A stretch of 64,000 nucleotides of DNA. Source: Pseudoalteromonas shioyasakiensis. Its GTDB lineage: Bacteria; Pseudomonadota; Gammaproteobacteria; Enterobacterales; Alteromonadaceae. Positions 10,177 through 19,520 of this stretch are shown here, in pieces. The notes below the pieces were generated by a model. That model made no database searches, was not told the origin of the DNA, and saw nothing but the letters and a program-made list of their open reading frames with translations. Where the stretch lies: contig NZ_CP077771.1 of NCBI RefSeq assembly GCF_019134595.1, forward strand, positions 62,001 through 126,000, given 5' to 3'. A program made the position numbers and the translations under genes. How positions within the stretch are numbered: the first letter of the stretch is position 1; the number at the start of each line of letters is the position of its first letter.

Positions 10177-10273
10177 ATGTGTTCCTCTAACTGTTGAAAT
10201 TATAATGTTTTTAGAAAATTTTAAGTCTACACAAGCTTATATTACCATTAATTATATACATATCATAATACAA

Positions 10274-10289
10274 TTGCCACCGGTAGCAT
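10274..10289. promoter_or_regulatory. Predicted LacI-type operator, GH2 promoter
   Basis: ttgccaccggtagcat matches the locus consensus TTGCCACCGGTGGCAA at 14 of 16 positions; 98 nt from the GH2 start codon. Confidence 0.75.
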
Positions 10290-10714
10290 TTTGGACTTTA
10301 CCCTCCTTGCGTGCATGTTTTACTCATCATGTTTGACGCCACAAAACTCCCTATAATATTAATTTTAATGAACAAATTAACGATTCTGTTTTTTATTTAT
10401 TAGCTTGCACCAAAAAGAAATAAAGCTTTGCACAACAACAGAACAAACTATTCCTGAAGCAGAAAATAATACAAACCTCTATGTAACTACACACCTAAAC
10501 TCTTTATTTGAAAATCATTAAAAATTTAACCCACTGATAATAAATGGTTTATTTTTAAAATAAGCAGAAATACGTAACAAATTATTAAAAAGAATATAAT
10601 AATACTTAAACAACTAAATTTTCTGTGTTATAAAATTTAGGAGCGTGGTTAGGGGGATGAAGACAACACAACAAGCCTGGCATGCTTACTTGCGGTGCAA
10701 CTATTTGGCTAAAA

Positions 10715-10730
10715 ATGCCACCGGTGGCAA
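10715..10730. promoter_or_regulatory. Predicted LacI-type operator, TonB receptor promoter
   Basis: atgccaccggtggcaa matches the locus consensus at 15 of 16 positions; about 150 nt upstream of the receptor start. Confidence 0.8.
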
Positions 10731-10879
10731 AAAATGCAGGGAAAATACACTTAATAAAAAAACACACGATATCAGCACCTTGTCGAACATTAGAGGTTTT
10801 TCTAATGATGCTGATTAACACTGAATCAAATAACTTCTGTTATTGATTCGCATTAAAATAATTTTGGAGGTTATTTTAA

Positions 10880-13660
10880 ATGTTTAAGAAAACGACATTA
10901 GCCAGCACAATTTGTATGGCCCTTTTTGGGCAATGTGTTTATGCAGCAGATGAGGCTGCAGAGCAAACACAAAACGCTCAAGCAAATGACAACAATGATT
11001 CCCTTGAAATAATTGAAGTTGTTGGGATCCGAAGCAGCTTAAATAAAGCCGTTAATATAAAGCGCCAATCAATTCAGGTTGTTGATGCGATTGTTGCTGA
11101 AGATATTGGTAAGTTTCCTGATAATAACCTTGTTGAGGCGCTACAACGTGTAACGGGTGTACAGGTAACAGACCGCGCATCGGGTGAAGTAAATACTGTT
11201 ACAATCCGTGGCTTAACCGATGTTACAACAACAATTAATGGCCGCGAAATGTTCACCGCAGCAGGGCGTCAACTTGCTGTTGCAGATATACCTGCAGCAC
11301 TACTTGAAAGTGTAGAAGTTTACAAAACACGAAATGCCAGCCAATTAGCGAGCGGTATTGCGGGACAACTTAATGTTCGCACCCAACGCCCATTTAATTT
11401 TGAAGGCTCAAAGGTTGTGGTCAATGCCCGTGGCGTATATCAAGACCAATCTGAAGAAACAGATCCAATAGTGAGTGTGCTTGCCAGCAATCGTTGGGAG
11501 TCATCTGTTGGTGATGTAGGCGCATTAATTAACCTTTCATTTGCTAGCACCAGCTACCGAGATGAAAATAGTGCACCAGGTGGCTTCGTACCATTTAGAG
11601 CTGATAACTTAAATCGCATTTACCCATGGCCAACTGGCCTTGAACACGGTATGGACAGAACGCCAGGGGCAACCATGTATGACCCTGCAACTGACAGTGA
11701 GGTTGAGTACTATCTAAGTCGTGACGCATTAAACCAGTCAGATCTAACTGGTAAACGTGAACGCCCAGCAGTAAACCTGTCATTTCAATGGGCACCAAAT
11801 GATACATCAGAGTATATTTTCGAAGCATTTTACAATGGCTACCGCAACGAAAGTAATAACCACCTACTATTCTCATACGCAGATTCTTCACGGGTAGAAA
11901 CCGTGACACAACCAGTCTTGTTTGAAGGCACAAATGTAATCAAATCTCGTGCTTGGGGTGATTCAGGTGCATTTACCAGCGGCGACTTTTCTAAGAGCCA
12001 AACTGATAGCTACATGTTTGCATTAGGTGGTAAATGGGCGCTATCTGAAGATGCAACACTAAAATCTGAGCTAGTCTATCAAACAAGTAAATATGAACGT
12101 GAGTTTGTTGCTATGCAGGCAAACACTCGTTTTCCATTTGTCATGGCAGACTTCAACCATGAAGACGGCATCATGGCATGGACTGTTTACGATGAAGAGT
12201 TTGGTACTCCACTTGATTTAACCGATCCAAGCTTATGGACCACCAGTACCATGTTCGACAACGGCGGTGAAGATAATGGTGATGGCTTAACATTCACGCT
12301 TGACCTCGACTTCTATGTTGACTGGGGTATCTTTACAAAAGGTAAAGCAGGTGTTCGTTATGATAAACGTACAGCTGATAGCAGCAGTCGTGATTCTAAT
12401 CGATTCAACCCTATTGCATTGGCATCTCTAGGCTCAGATGCGCACTACGTAAATAGTGATTTCTTTGATGGGAAAAGTGACTTGCCGAGATCATGGGTTG
12501 CCTTTAATGCAAAAAATTTATGGCAAAACCGTGCAGAGTATCGCGATACGTTTAATTTCTACGATAGCGCCGATGGCGAGCGTCGAATGACACTACAAAA
12601 GAACTTCGATATCGACCAAACTTCATGGGCTGCGTATGTACAAAGCCAATTTGAAACACAGCTTTTTGGTAATCGATTAGACGGTGATATTGGTCTTCGC
12701 TATACCTACGCAGGCGCTGACATGGACTTTTACCACTGGGATGGAGAAGTTGGTGGCATAGTACAAAGTACTGGCCGAAATAGTAGCGCAAAATTTTTGC
12801 CTAACTTAACGCTACGCTACCATTTAAGTGATGATTTAATAACTCGTTTTGCTTATACGCAAACCTTACGCCGCCCAGAGTTTGGCCAATTAAATAGTTT
12901 TATTAATTTACGCCCAGACACTACAAACGTTGGCTATGGCAACGCAAGCGGTGGTAATCAAAGCCTACGCCCAGTTGAATCTACGAACTATGACTTCTCA
13001 CTAGAATACTACTTTAATGAAGGTAGCTCAGCGTATGCGACCTACTTCTACAGAGATATTGAAGGATTTGTTTTTGATTCATTACGCCAAGCTCAATTTC
13101 CAAACCCAGAAACTGGTGAGATGGAAGATTATATACTTTCTCAACCTGGCAACACCTCCAATGGTGTTCTTAAAGGCGTTGAAGTTGGCCTAATTTACTT
13201 CCCTGAATCTGTCCCGCAGTGGTTAGATGGTATTGGCCTTCAAGCAAGTGGTACCTTCTTAGATTCGGATCAAGACATTCCAATCTTTAGCAACGAAGGT
13301 GAGTTAACAGGATACACAAACAGAAGCGTATTTGGTGTATCAGATACCTCTTATAGTGGTGTATTAATTTATGAACGAGAAAATTTCAGCACTCGCCTCT
13401 CTTACGTTTGGCGTGACTCATTCTTAAATCGCTATGGCTCAGGTCGTTTCGCGCATCCACGAGGAGTTTATCGTCGACCAGAACAAAGTTTAGACTTCCA
13501 AGTAAGTTACGATGTCACTGAAGACTTAGTTGTGACATTTGATGCTACAAACCTAACAGATGAGGTTTATCGTCAATACTACGAACTACCAACTGTTCTA
13601 AACGACTCAGCGTCTATTTATAGCCGTACATTCGGCTTAGGATTCCGCTATAGCTTCTAA
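10880..13660 (+). CDS. TonB-dependent receptor, carbohydrate type
   Basis: 926 residues. Signal peptide about 1-22, linker, TonB-box-like IIEVVGIR, then the plug typical of the Proteobacterial carbohydrate TonB receptor group: RSSLNKAVNIKRQS, VVDAIVAEDIGKFPDNNLVEALQRV and TVTIRG. It continues to a large barrel ending with Phe (FGLGFRYSF). Receptors of this group bring oligosaccharides through the outer membrane and are commonly found in polysaccharide loci. Here it sits between the GH2 enzyme and uxaC under the same operator, so its cargo is probably an oligosaccharide containing galacturonic acid. ATG at 10880 follows a strong GGAGG. A terminator after the stop separates it from uxaC. Confidence 0.88.
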   Translation: MFKKTTLASTICMALFGQCVYAADEAAEQTQNAQANDNNDSLEIIEVVGIRSSLNKAVNIKRQSIQVVDAIVAEDIGKFPDNNLVEALQRVTGVQVTDRASGEVNTVTIRGLTDVTTTINGREMFTAAGRQLAVADIPAALLESVEVYKTRNASQLASGIAGQLNVRTQRPFNFEGSKVVVNARGVYQDQSEETDPIVSVLASNRWESSVGDVGALINLSFASTSYRDENSAPGGFVPFRADNLNRIYPWPTGLEHGMDRTPGATMYDPATDSEVEYYLSRDALNQSDLTGKRERPAVNLSFQWAPNDTSEYIFEAFYNGYRNESNNHLLFSYADSSRVETVTQPVLFEGTNVIKSRAWGDSGAFTSGDFSKSQTDSYMFALGGKWALSEDATLKSELVYQTSKYEREFVAMQANTRFPFVMADFNHEDGIMAWTVYDEEFGTPLDLTDPSLWTTSTMFDNGGEDNGDGLTFTLDLDFYVDWGIFTKGKAGVRYDKRTADSSSRDSNRFNPIALASLGSDAHYVNSDFFDGKSDLPRSWVAFNAKNLWQNRAEYRDTFNFYDSADGERRMTLQKNFDIDQTSWAAYVQSQFETQLFGNRLDGDIGLRYTYAGADMDFYHWDGEVGGIVQSTGRNSSAKFLPNLTLRYHLSDDLITRFAYTQTLRRPEFGQLNSFINLRPDTTNVGYGNASGGNQSLRPVESTNYDFSLEYYFNEGSSAYATYFYRDIEGFVFDSLRQAQFPNPETGEMEDYILSQPGNTSNGVLKGVEVGLIYFPESVPQWLDGIGLQASGTFLDSDQDIPIFSNEGELTGYTNRSVFGVSDTSYSGVLIYERENFSTRLSYVWRDSFLNRYGSGRFAHPRGVYRRPEQSLDFQVSYDVTEDLVVTFDATNLTDEVYRQYYELPTVLNDSASIYSRTFGLGFRYSF

Positions 13661-13716
13661 CTAAGTTTAGCAAAACCAAGGAAGGTTTATTTGATTTCCC
13701 CATCAAGTTAGAAAAT

Positions 13717-13750
13717 AAAGCACTGTACCTTCAGGGTCGGTGCTTTTTTT
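13717..13750 (+). terminator. Terminator after TonB receptor
   Basis: Stem aaagcac (13717-13723) with gtgcttt (13740-13746), partly continued inward by acc/ggt, followed by a run of seven T. Confidence 0.75.
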
Positions 13751-13788
13751 CATTTCAGATAGACTAGATTTATCTACGCGCAACAGCA

Positions 13789-13804
13789 TTGCCACCGGTG
13801 GCAA
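13789..13804. promoter_or_regulatory. Predicted LacI-type operator 1, uxaC promoter
   Basis: Perfect 16-bp palindrome ttgccaccggtggcaa, extended by one further A/T pair on each side; about 145 nt upstream of uxaC. Confidence 0.85.
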
Positions 13805-13912
13805 TGTTTGCTAAAGTTGTTTGCATAAATAGCAGTCTTCGGCCATTAAAAAACAACTAACGTGCCTAAGTTACTCACTGCTAATTAAGTTTAGTCGTTA
13901 CACATTTAAATT

Positions 13913-13928
13913 TTGCCACCGCTGGCAA
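13913..13928. promoter_or_regulatory. Predicted LacI-type operator 2, uxaC promoter
   Basis: ttgccaccgctggcaa, 15 of 16 matches, ending 21 nt before the uxaC start. It would overlap the transcription start or early transcribed region, fitting direct repression. Spacing to operator 1 is 124 bp centre to centre, compatible with looping by a tetrameric or paired repressor. Confidence 0.8.
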
Positions 13929-13949
13929 CGCAAGATTTTGAGGAACCTT

Positions 13950-15392
13950 ATGTCAATTAAATCACAGCCGCTTTCACTTCACCCTGATAGGCTATTTTCG
14001 AGTGACCCGGCAATTGTTAGTGTTGCCCGAGAGCTTTATGAAGAAATAAAAGATCTTCCTATAGTCAGCCCACATGGCCATACAGACCCAAAGTGGTTTA
14101 ATAAAAACCCTAACTTTGGCAACGCCACTGAACTATTTATAAAACCAGATCATTATGTATTTAGAATGCTTTACAGCCAAGGTATTGATTTAACCGAGCT
14201 TGGTATTCCTGAGCATGGTATCGATGGCGATTTAACACGATCAAAAAATGCAGATCCAAAAAAAGCTTGGCAGATTTTTGCAGACAACTATTACCTATTT
14301 TCAGGCACACCAAGTGGCTATTGGTTAGATGCCGTTTTTTATGATGTATTTGGTTTTAAAGAAAAGCTTAACTCTGAAAACGCACAACAATACTACGATA
14401 AAATCACCGCTGAACTTGCAACAGATGCTTATAAACCACAAGCATTAATGGATCGCTTTAATATAGAGCTCATAGCAACAACTGAAGGTGCATTAGATTC
14501 ACTTGATCATCATAAAGAGATGGCTGAAACGGCCATGGCCAAACGAGTTATAACCACATTTAGGCCTGATGATGTTGTGGATGCGAGCCGAGAAGACTTT
14601 ACTGACAATCTCGCTAAGCTTGGTGAGTTAACAGATCAAGATACCAGTACTTGGCAAGGTTATTTAGAAGCAGTTCGCATTCGTCGCGCTTACTTTAAAA
14701 AAGAAGGTCGAGCAACTGCAACCGACCATGGTCACCCCAGTGCGATTACGGCTGATCTATCACTATCTGAATGTGAAGCATTATTTAAAAAATGCCGCAC
14801 AGGTAACGCAACAGAACAAGAGCAAGAGCTATTTCGTGGCCAAATGCTAACGGAGCTGGCAGGTATGAGTATTGAAGATGGCCTTGTGATGCAAATTCAT
14901 CCTGGCGCACATCGTAATCATAACCAACCAATTTTCAATCAATTTGGACGTGATAAAGGCGCAGATATTCCAAGCCAAACCGAATATGTTAATGCGCTTA
15001 AACCACTTTTAAGCAAATATGGTAATCATCCAAAGTTAAAAATCATTTTATTTACCTTGGATGAAACGACTTACAGTCGTGAGCTGGCACCGCTTGCTGG
15101 TCACTACCCTAGTTTAAAACTTGGTCCGGCATGGTGGTTCCATGATAGCCCTGCAGGCATGCTGCGTTTTCGTCAGCAAACAACTGAAACCGCAGGTTTC
15201 TATAATACGGTCGGTTTTAATGATGACACGCGAGCTTTTCTATCGATTCCAGCAAGGCATGATGTAGCACGCCGAGTTGATTGCCGCTACTTAGCAGAGC
15301 TTGTTACAAATCATCAAATAACGATTGAAACTGCCCACGAGCTTGCTTATCAACTGACTTACGGGTTGGTTAAAAAAGCGTATAACTTATAA
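13950..15392 (+). CDS. uxaC: Glucuronate/galacturonate isomerase UxaC
   Basis: About 480 residues, slightly longer than the 470 of E. coli. Uronate isomerase in the amidohydrolase superfamily, converting D-galacturonate to D-tagaturonate and D-glucuronate to D-fructuronate in the cytoplasm. Visible marks are the metal-binding SPHGHTDP near the N-terminus, ATTEGALDSLDHH, HPGAHRNHN, PAWWFHDS and the C-terminal FNDDTRAFLSIPARHDVARR. An in-frame TTG at 13938 exists, but ATG at 13950 has GAGGA just upstream and is chosen. Its own promoter carries two operators. Since UxaB and UxaA, not UxuA and UxuB, are encoded nearby, galacturonate is the likely main substrate. Confidence 0.93.
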   Translation: MSIKSQPLSLHPDRLFSSDPAIVSVARELYEEIKDLPIVSPHGHTDPKWFNKNPNFGNATELFIKPDHYVFRMLYSQGIDLTELGIPEHGIDGDLTRSKNADPKKAWQIFADNYYLFSGTPSGYWLDAVFYDVFGFKEKLNSENAQQYYDKITAELATDAYKPQALMDRFNIELIATTEGALDSLDHHKEMAETAMAKRVITTFRPDDVVDASREDFTDNLAKLGELTDQDTSTWQGYLEAVRIRRAYFKKEGRATATDHGHPSAITADLSLSECEALFKKCRTGNATEQEQELFRGQMLTELAGMSIEDGLVMQIHPGAHRNHNQPIFNQFGRDKGADIPSQTEYVNALKPLLSKYGNHPKLKIILFTLDETTYSRELAPLAGHYPSLKLGPAWWFHDSPAGMLRFRQQTTETAGFYNTVGFNDDTRAFLSIPARHDVARRVDCRYLAELVTNHQITIETAHELAYQLTYGLVKKAYNL

Positions 15393-15428
15393 AAATCTAG
15401 CACGGCATTTTTGACATAATGTCGTGCT
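15393..15428 (-). terminator. Convergent terminator between uxaC and lacI-type gene
   Basis: Nine-pair stem with one G-T pair (15399-15407 with 15420-15428), 12-nt loop. On the minus strand it is followed by five T, so it mainly serves the dctPQM-regulator operon; it touches the regulator stop codon. Confidence 0.65.
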
Positions 15429-16444
15429 TACTCAGGAACTCGAGATGTTGATTCGCGTGTCACCAAATGTGGCGTTACTGTTTTTGGCATAGGTAGTTTG
15501 TCTTGATTACCACGAGAGCGATTAATCAACTTTTGTACGGCTAAGCATGCCATATTAAATACAGGTCGGCGTATTGTTGTCAGCGATGGAATGATCCGAG
15601 ATGCAAGAATATTGTCATCGAACCCCGCGACCGATAACTGTTCTGGCACTTTAATGCCTTGGTTGTTAGCCACACGGAGCACTGCTGCGGCCATCTCATC
15701 ATTATTAGCAACGATTGCTGTTGGCCTAGGTTGTTTGTTTAACAACTCCCTAGCGCACTCTAAACCACTGTCGTAACTATTTTTGCCTTCAACAATATAT
15801 TCTGCGGGTAAATTTACATCATAAACCTGCAATTCAGCTAAAAAGCCAGCTAAACGCTCTATTGATGAACGATAATTTTGTGGGCCAGAAATAAAGCCAA
15901 TGTCCTGATGGCCTAATTCGACTAAATGGTCTGCCATATCACGCATTGCTGCACGCTCGTCAGATACAACAATATTATCAGCGTCATCCAAATCAACTGA
16001 TGCAAGCCTTACGTATGGACAATCAACATCTCTTAAAGCTGCAGCGAGCTCTTTGTTTTCTGACACCGGAGGCAAGATAATGACGCCATCTAATTTTGAA
16101 CGAGAAATAAAGCGCAAGCAGTCATCAACAAAATCTTCGCGTTTTGCAGAACCTGGGTGTACCACTAACTCGTAGCCTAATTCAGCACAGACACTCAATG
16201 CACCTCGTTGCACTTCATCAATATAGAGTGCATCAGGGTTATCATAAATTAGCCCTAACAAATACGAACGGCTTGAGGCTAAACCCCTGGCTTGCTTATC
16301 TGGCGAGAAGCCTGTTTGCTTTATTATCTCAAGCACTTTTTCACGTGTTGCTTCACCTACCGCAGGTGAGCTGTTTATCACACGCGAAACGGTACGTTTT
16401 GATACCCCCGATAAGCGGGCAATATCATTAATTGTCACTGACAT
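15428..16444 (-). CDS. LacI-family repressor of the galacturonate regulon
   Basis: 338 residues. N-terminal LacI helix-turn-helix and hinge (TINDIARLSGVSKRTVSRVIN, then GFSPDKQARGLAS), followed by a periplasmic-binding-protein-like effector domain (LLGLIYDN, AIVANNDEMAAAVL, VAGFDDNILASRIIPSLTTIRRP). ATG at 16444 has GGAA 6 nt upstream. It is the last gene behind dctPQM with an 88-nt gap and is surrounded by catabolic genes. Six ACCGGT-centred palindromes in the locus fit the LacI-family operator type (compare the E. coli GntR operator), so it is the obvious candidate to bind them. The inducer is probably galacturonate or a pathway intermediate; this is inferred. No close E. coli namesake: E. 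coli controls uxaCA and uxaB with the GntR-family ExuR. Confidence 0.87.
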   Translation of the reverse strand: MSVTINDIARLSGVSKRTVSRVINSSPAVGEATREKVLEIIKQTGFSPDKQARGLASSRSYLLGLIYDNPDALYIDEVQRGALSVCAELGYELVVHPGSAKREDFVDDCLRFISRSKLDGVIILPPVSENKELAAALRDVDCPYVRLASVDLDDADNIVVSDERAAMRDMADHLVELGHQDIGFISGPQNYRSSIERLAGFLAELQVYDVNLPAEYIVEGKNSYDSGLECARELLNKQPRPTAIVANNDEMAAAVLRVANNQGIKVPEQLSVAGFDDNILASRIIPSLTTIRRPVFNMACLAVQKLINRSRGNQDKLPMPKTVTPHLVTRESTSRVPE

Positions 16445-16532
16445 AGAAGATTCCGAAATAACTAACTTAGCTATAGTAGCACCAAGCTTTTATCCATAAA
16501 AGCTGTTAACTCTAGCAAAGCAATTGTTTTTA

Positions 16533-17834
16533 TTAATCAATCAACCCTAGTAAGCGAGGTAAAAACTCACTTATGGCAGGTAAATAGGTCACCAACATAA
16601 GCACCATAAACATCACACAATACAAAGGAAGCATTGGCTTAATGATTTTATGAAGCGAAGTTTTTGCTACTGCGCAGCTGACAAACAATACACTACCAAC
16701 CGGCGGCGATACCAAACCGATTGATAAATTAAGCACTATCATTACCCCGAATTGCACCGGTGACATGCCAAACTGTGCTGCAACGGGCAAAAAAATTGGA
16801 GTAAATATAAGCACAGCAGGTGTCATATCGATAAAGGCACCCACTAATATTAAAATGAGATTGATTAATAACAAAATTAGTAATGGGTTATCACTTAAGG
16901 TTAAGAAAAATTGACTCACCATTTGCGGAATATGTGAATATGATAAAACCCACGACATCGCACTAGAAGCGGCAATGATGAGCATCACGATTGCCGTAGT
17001 CTCACAGGCTTTTAGTAATAGTTTAGGCAACTCATCTAGCGATAATTCTCTATACACAAAAACAGCTAAAACCAGTGCATATAATACAGCGACAGCCCCT
17101 GCTTCTGTGGCTGTGAATACACCTCCTATGATACCGCCAATAACTATAATGATGAGTAGCAAACTAGGGATGGCTGCAATCACTTTTTCTAAAACTAAAG
17201 CAAGTGGTAAACGAGCTGCTACGGGGTAGTTGTTTTTTAAAGAATAGATGGCGCAAACCAACATCAGTGTTAAGCCCAGCAAAATACCTGGTAAATACCC
17301 TGCAACAAACAGTGCCGCAATCGACACACCACCACTTGCTATAGCATAAATAATTAAGATGTTACTTGGCGGTATTAGCATACCCGTGGTTGCTGCGCTG
17401 GCCGTAACCGCAGCGGCGAAGTTTTCACTGTAACCGTGCTTTTTCATTTCTGGCACCATAAAGCTGCCTATCGCCGATGTGGCCGCCACTGCAGAACCAG
17501 AAATTGCGCCAAACATCATACAAGACATCACATTGACCAGCGCTAGACCGCCCGGTAAAAAACCGACCATAGCCATAGCTGATTCAATTAAACGTCTAGC
17601 AATGCCCCCCTGCCCCATGATCAGACCCGATAGAATAAAAAACGGAATGGCCAGTAGTGCAAAGCTGTCTATTCCCCCTATCATTTGCTGCGCAATGGTC
17701 GTTGCCGCAGGGGTAAAATCCATGTGCAAAACCAGTGCTAACAACGTCGACAGAGCAATACTAATCGAGATCGGAACATTGATTAGCAGCAGTGTGAAAA
17801 AGCAAACAAGCAACAAGATGGCTGTCATGTCCAT
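16533..17834 (-). CDS. dctM: TRAP transporter large permease DctM
   Basis: 433 residues, the usual DctM length, with about 12 hydrophobic helices. Family marks include SIALSTLLAL, FFILSGLIMGQGGIARRL, GAISGSAVAATSAIGSFMVPEMKKHGY, TGMLIPPSN and the C-terminal NLSIGLVSPPVGSVLFVSCAVA. DctM is the transport channel of tripartite ATP-independent periplasmic transporters, using the sodium gradient in marine bacteria. Its ATG overlaps the dctQ stop codon by one base (TAATG), so the two are translationally coupled. In this locus it should import galacturonate or a related uronate. Confidence 0.92.
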   Translation of the reverse strand: MDMTAILLLVCFFTLLLINVPISISIALSTLLALVLHMDFTPAATTIAQQMIGGIDSFALLAIPFFILSGLIMGQGGIARRLIESAMAMVGFLPGGLALVNVMSCMMFGAISGSAVAATSAIGSFMVPEMKKHGYSENFAAAVTASAATTGMLIPPSNILIIYAIASGGVSIAALFVAGYLPGILLGLTLMLVCAIYSLKNNYPVAARLPLALVLEKVIAAIPSLLLIIIVIGGIIGGVFTATEAGAVAVLYALVLAVFVYRELSLDELPKLLLKACETTAIVMLIIAASSAMSWVLSYSHIPQMVSQFFLTLSDNPLLILLLINLILILVGAFIDMTPAVLIFTPIFLPVAAQFGMSPVQFGVMIVLNLSIGLVSPPVGSVLFVSCAVAKTSLHKIIKPMLPLYCVMFMVLMLVTYLPAISEFLPRLLGLID

Positions 17835-18319
17835 TATTCTTGCTCCTGTGTTTGTCTAAAAAAATAAATGATATTTTCAATGCAATTAAATGTGATGAGT
17901 ACGCCGCTAATTGGCAAAGCAGCGTAAATAAACCCCATATTGATCCCCAGTGCAGCTGAACGCTGATCTAATGCAAAGCTTAAGTTCATCAACATACCGC
18001 CTCCATAAACTAATAGGCTGAGCGCGGTAATAAGTACTGAAAACTCGATTAAAAATGAACACTTACGACGTAACGTTGGAATCATCTTTTGATAGAAAAG
18101 ATCAAGCCCTAGGTGTGCTCGGGTTCGATAGGCATACGAAGCACCTAAAACGCCAATCCACATAAGTAAAAAGCGAGCGAGCTCTTCAGTGTAAGAGTTA
18201 GGAGACCGTAAAATAAAGCGTGAGAACACCTGCCAACTAACGACTGCAACAATGGCAAACATCGCAACAATTAATACCCATTCAATGAGCTGATTTATTT
18301 TCGCGTTAAACTCTTTCAT
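17834..18319 (-). CDS. dctQ: TRAP transporter small permease DctQ
   Basis: 161 residues with four hydrophobic helices, the standard DctQ size. Family marks are VVSWQVFSRFILRSPNSYTEELARFLLMWIG split over helices 1-2 and the acidic/aromatic loop after AHLGLD. It forms the membrane complex with DctM. The start overlaps the dctP stop by 4 nt (ATGA) and the stop overlaps the dctM start by one base, a tight three-gene operon. Confidence 0.9.
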   Translation of the reverse strand: MKEFNAKINQLIEWVLIVAMFAIVAVVSWQVFSRFILRSPNSYTEELARFLLMWIGVLGASYAYRTRAHLGLDLFYQKMIPTLRRKCSFLIEFSVLITALSLLVYGGGMLMNLSFALDQRSAALGINMGFIYAALPISGVLITFNCIENIIYFFRQTQEQE

Positions 18320-19305
18320 AACGCCTCCTGCATCGCTTTTATTGCCGCAATTTGTGCGGCGATAGGCGTGCCTTTGAATGAGGCATGAAAAGGGGCTACT
18401 TTCTCTTGAAACACTTGTTTATCTGGGTAAATAACCTCAACACCTGCATCAACAACGGCTTGTAATGCCTGATCAGATGCTGATTGCCACAAACTACGTT
18501 GATAGATAACAGAATCTTGCATTGCTAACTTCAGCCAGTGTTGCTGCTGAGTCGTTAATTGCTGCCAAACCTTTTGACTAGCAACTACGATGTCAGGCAC
18601 AAAAGTGTGTTCATCTAGGGTGTAATATTTCGCAATTTCATAATGACGAGATAGGTAATAGCTAGGCGGGTTATTTTCTGCACCATCGACAACACCTTGT
18701 TGCAGCGCAGAATAAAGTTCCCCCCACGCAATGGGAGTGGCAGCGCCACCTAAAGACTGCACAGTAGCAATAGCCATTGGGCTAGTTACCACTCTAATTT
18801 TGCTGCCAATTAAATCATCAGGCGTTCTAATTGCAGCATCTGTTGTGTAAAAACTGCGACTACCCGCATCATAATAACCAAGCCCTTTAAGGCGAGCTAC
18901 AGCTAGGTCATCAAGCAATTTTTGCCCAAGCTGGCTATTAAGTACTTTCCAAAAGTGCTCACTATCTCTAAATAAATAAGGCACGCCAAACACTTTCATT
19001 TGAGGCACAAAGCCTTCAAGTGGACTTGACGATACTTTTGTCATCGACAAACTACCGATTTGTAATAGCTCTATTAACTCCCTTTCCGTGCCTAATTGTG
19101 CTGCGGGATAAATCACAATTTCCATCTGATTATCAGAGTAATAAGCTAAACGCTCTGCCATATACTCCATGGCTTGATGGGTAACATGGCGGCTATCTAA
19201 TGTATGCGCCATTGTTAAGCGAATAACCTTGTTGTCGTCACTGCATGCACTGATAAAAAGTAAACAGCAGCAGAGAAATAGTGTGCTCAGAAGATTTTTA
19301 TGCAT
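18316..19305 (-). CDS. dctP: TRAP solute-binding protein DctP, predicted lipoprotein
   Basis: 329 residues. The signal peptide ends in a lipobox-like I-S-A-C21, so the mature protein is probably anchored to a membrane and not free in the periplasm. DctP family marks: QMEIVIYPAAQLGTERELIE, SKIRVVTSPM with the conserved ligand-carboxylate Arg, GGAATPIAWGELYSALQQGVVDGAENN, and Y-x-L-x-x-H in the middle. DctP receptors bind organic acids including uronates through that Arg. It is the first gene of the dctPQM operon and is divergent from uxaB; the shared 286-bp region has two operators. The sugar acid bound is inferred from context. Confidence 0.9.
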   Translation of the reverse strand: MHKNLLSTLFLCCCLLFISACSDDNKVIRLTMAHTLDSRHVTHQAMEYMAERLAYYSDNQMEIVIYPAAQLGTERELIELLQIGSLSMTKVSSSPLEGFVPQMKVFGVPYLFRDSEHFWKVLNSQLGQKLLDDLAVARLKGLGYYDAGSRSFYTTDAAIRTPDDLIGSKIRVVTSPMAIATVQSLGGAATPIAWGELYSALQQGVVDGAENNPPSYYLSRHYEIAKYYTLDEHTFVPDIVVASQKVWQQLTTQQQHWLKLAMQDSVIYQRSLWQSASDQALQAVVDAGVEVIYPDKQVFQEKVAPFHASFKGTPIAAQIAAIKAMQEAL

Positions 19306-19489
19306 TGTTGTGTCTTCTTTTTGTGTTCAGTTGTGTGTTCATGTTGTCTTATATAATCCTTTATCTTTCATTAAGGTACACGGCAATCCAAGCTATGACC
19401 TGCGTAACCATTTAAAAATTTATGTGAGTTTTAAATGGATAGCTATAAACAAACGTTAATTGTATTACTTATTTGTTAAAGGCCAGTTT

Positions 19490-19505
19490 TGACTACCGGT
19501 AGCAA
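19490..19505. promoter_or_regulatory. Degenerate predicted operator between dctP and uxaB
   Basis: tgactaccggtagcaa keeps the ACCGGT core and 12 of 16 consensus positions. It lies 15 nt from a perfect copy in the divergent promoter region. Confidence 0.55.
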
Positions 19506-19520
19506 ATTGTCAAATCTTAT

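Larger units (their letters stand above)
10177..10879. other. 703-bp divergent control region (GH2 / TonB receptor)
   Basis: Very AT-rich and without a convincing ORF. It holds two copies of the ACCGGT-centred palindrome, one about 100 nt from the GH2 start and one about 150 nt from the receptor start. The roughly 425 nt between them shows no other element I can name. A ribosome site (GGAGG, about 10864) precedes the receptor ATG. Confidence 0.7.

Noticed and set aside
10606..10821. 71-residue minus-strand ORF in the GH2/receptor control region
   Set aside because: No ribosome site, covers the operator, and shows no protein family features.
11595..11933. 112-residue antisense ORF inside the carbohydrate receptor
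   Set aside because: Composition unlike a protein and lies fully inside a strong coding region.
16753..16764. ACCGGT core inside dctM as an extra operator
   Set aside because: Only the six-base core with poor flanks, inside coding sequence; probably chance.
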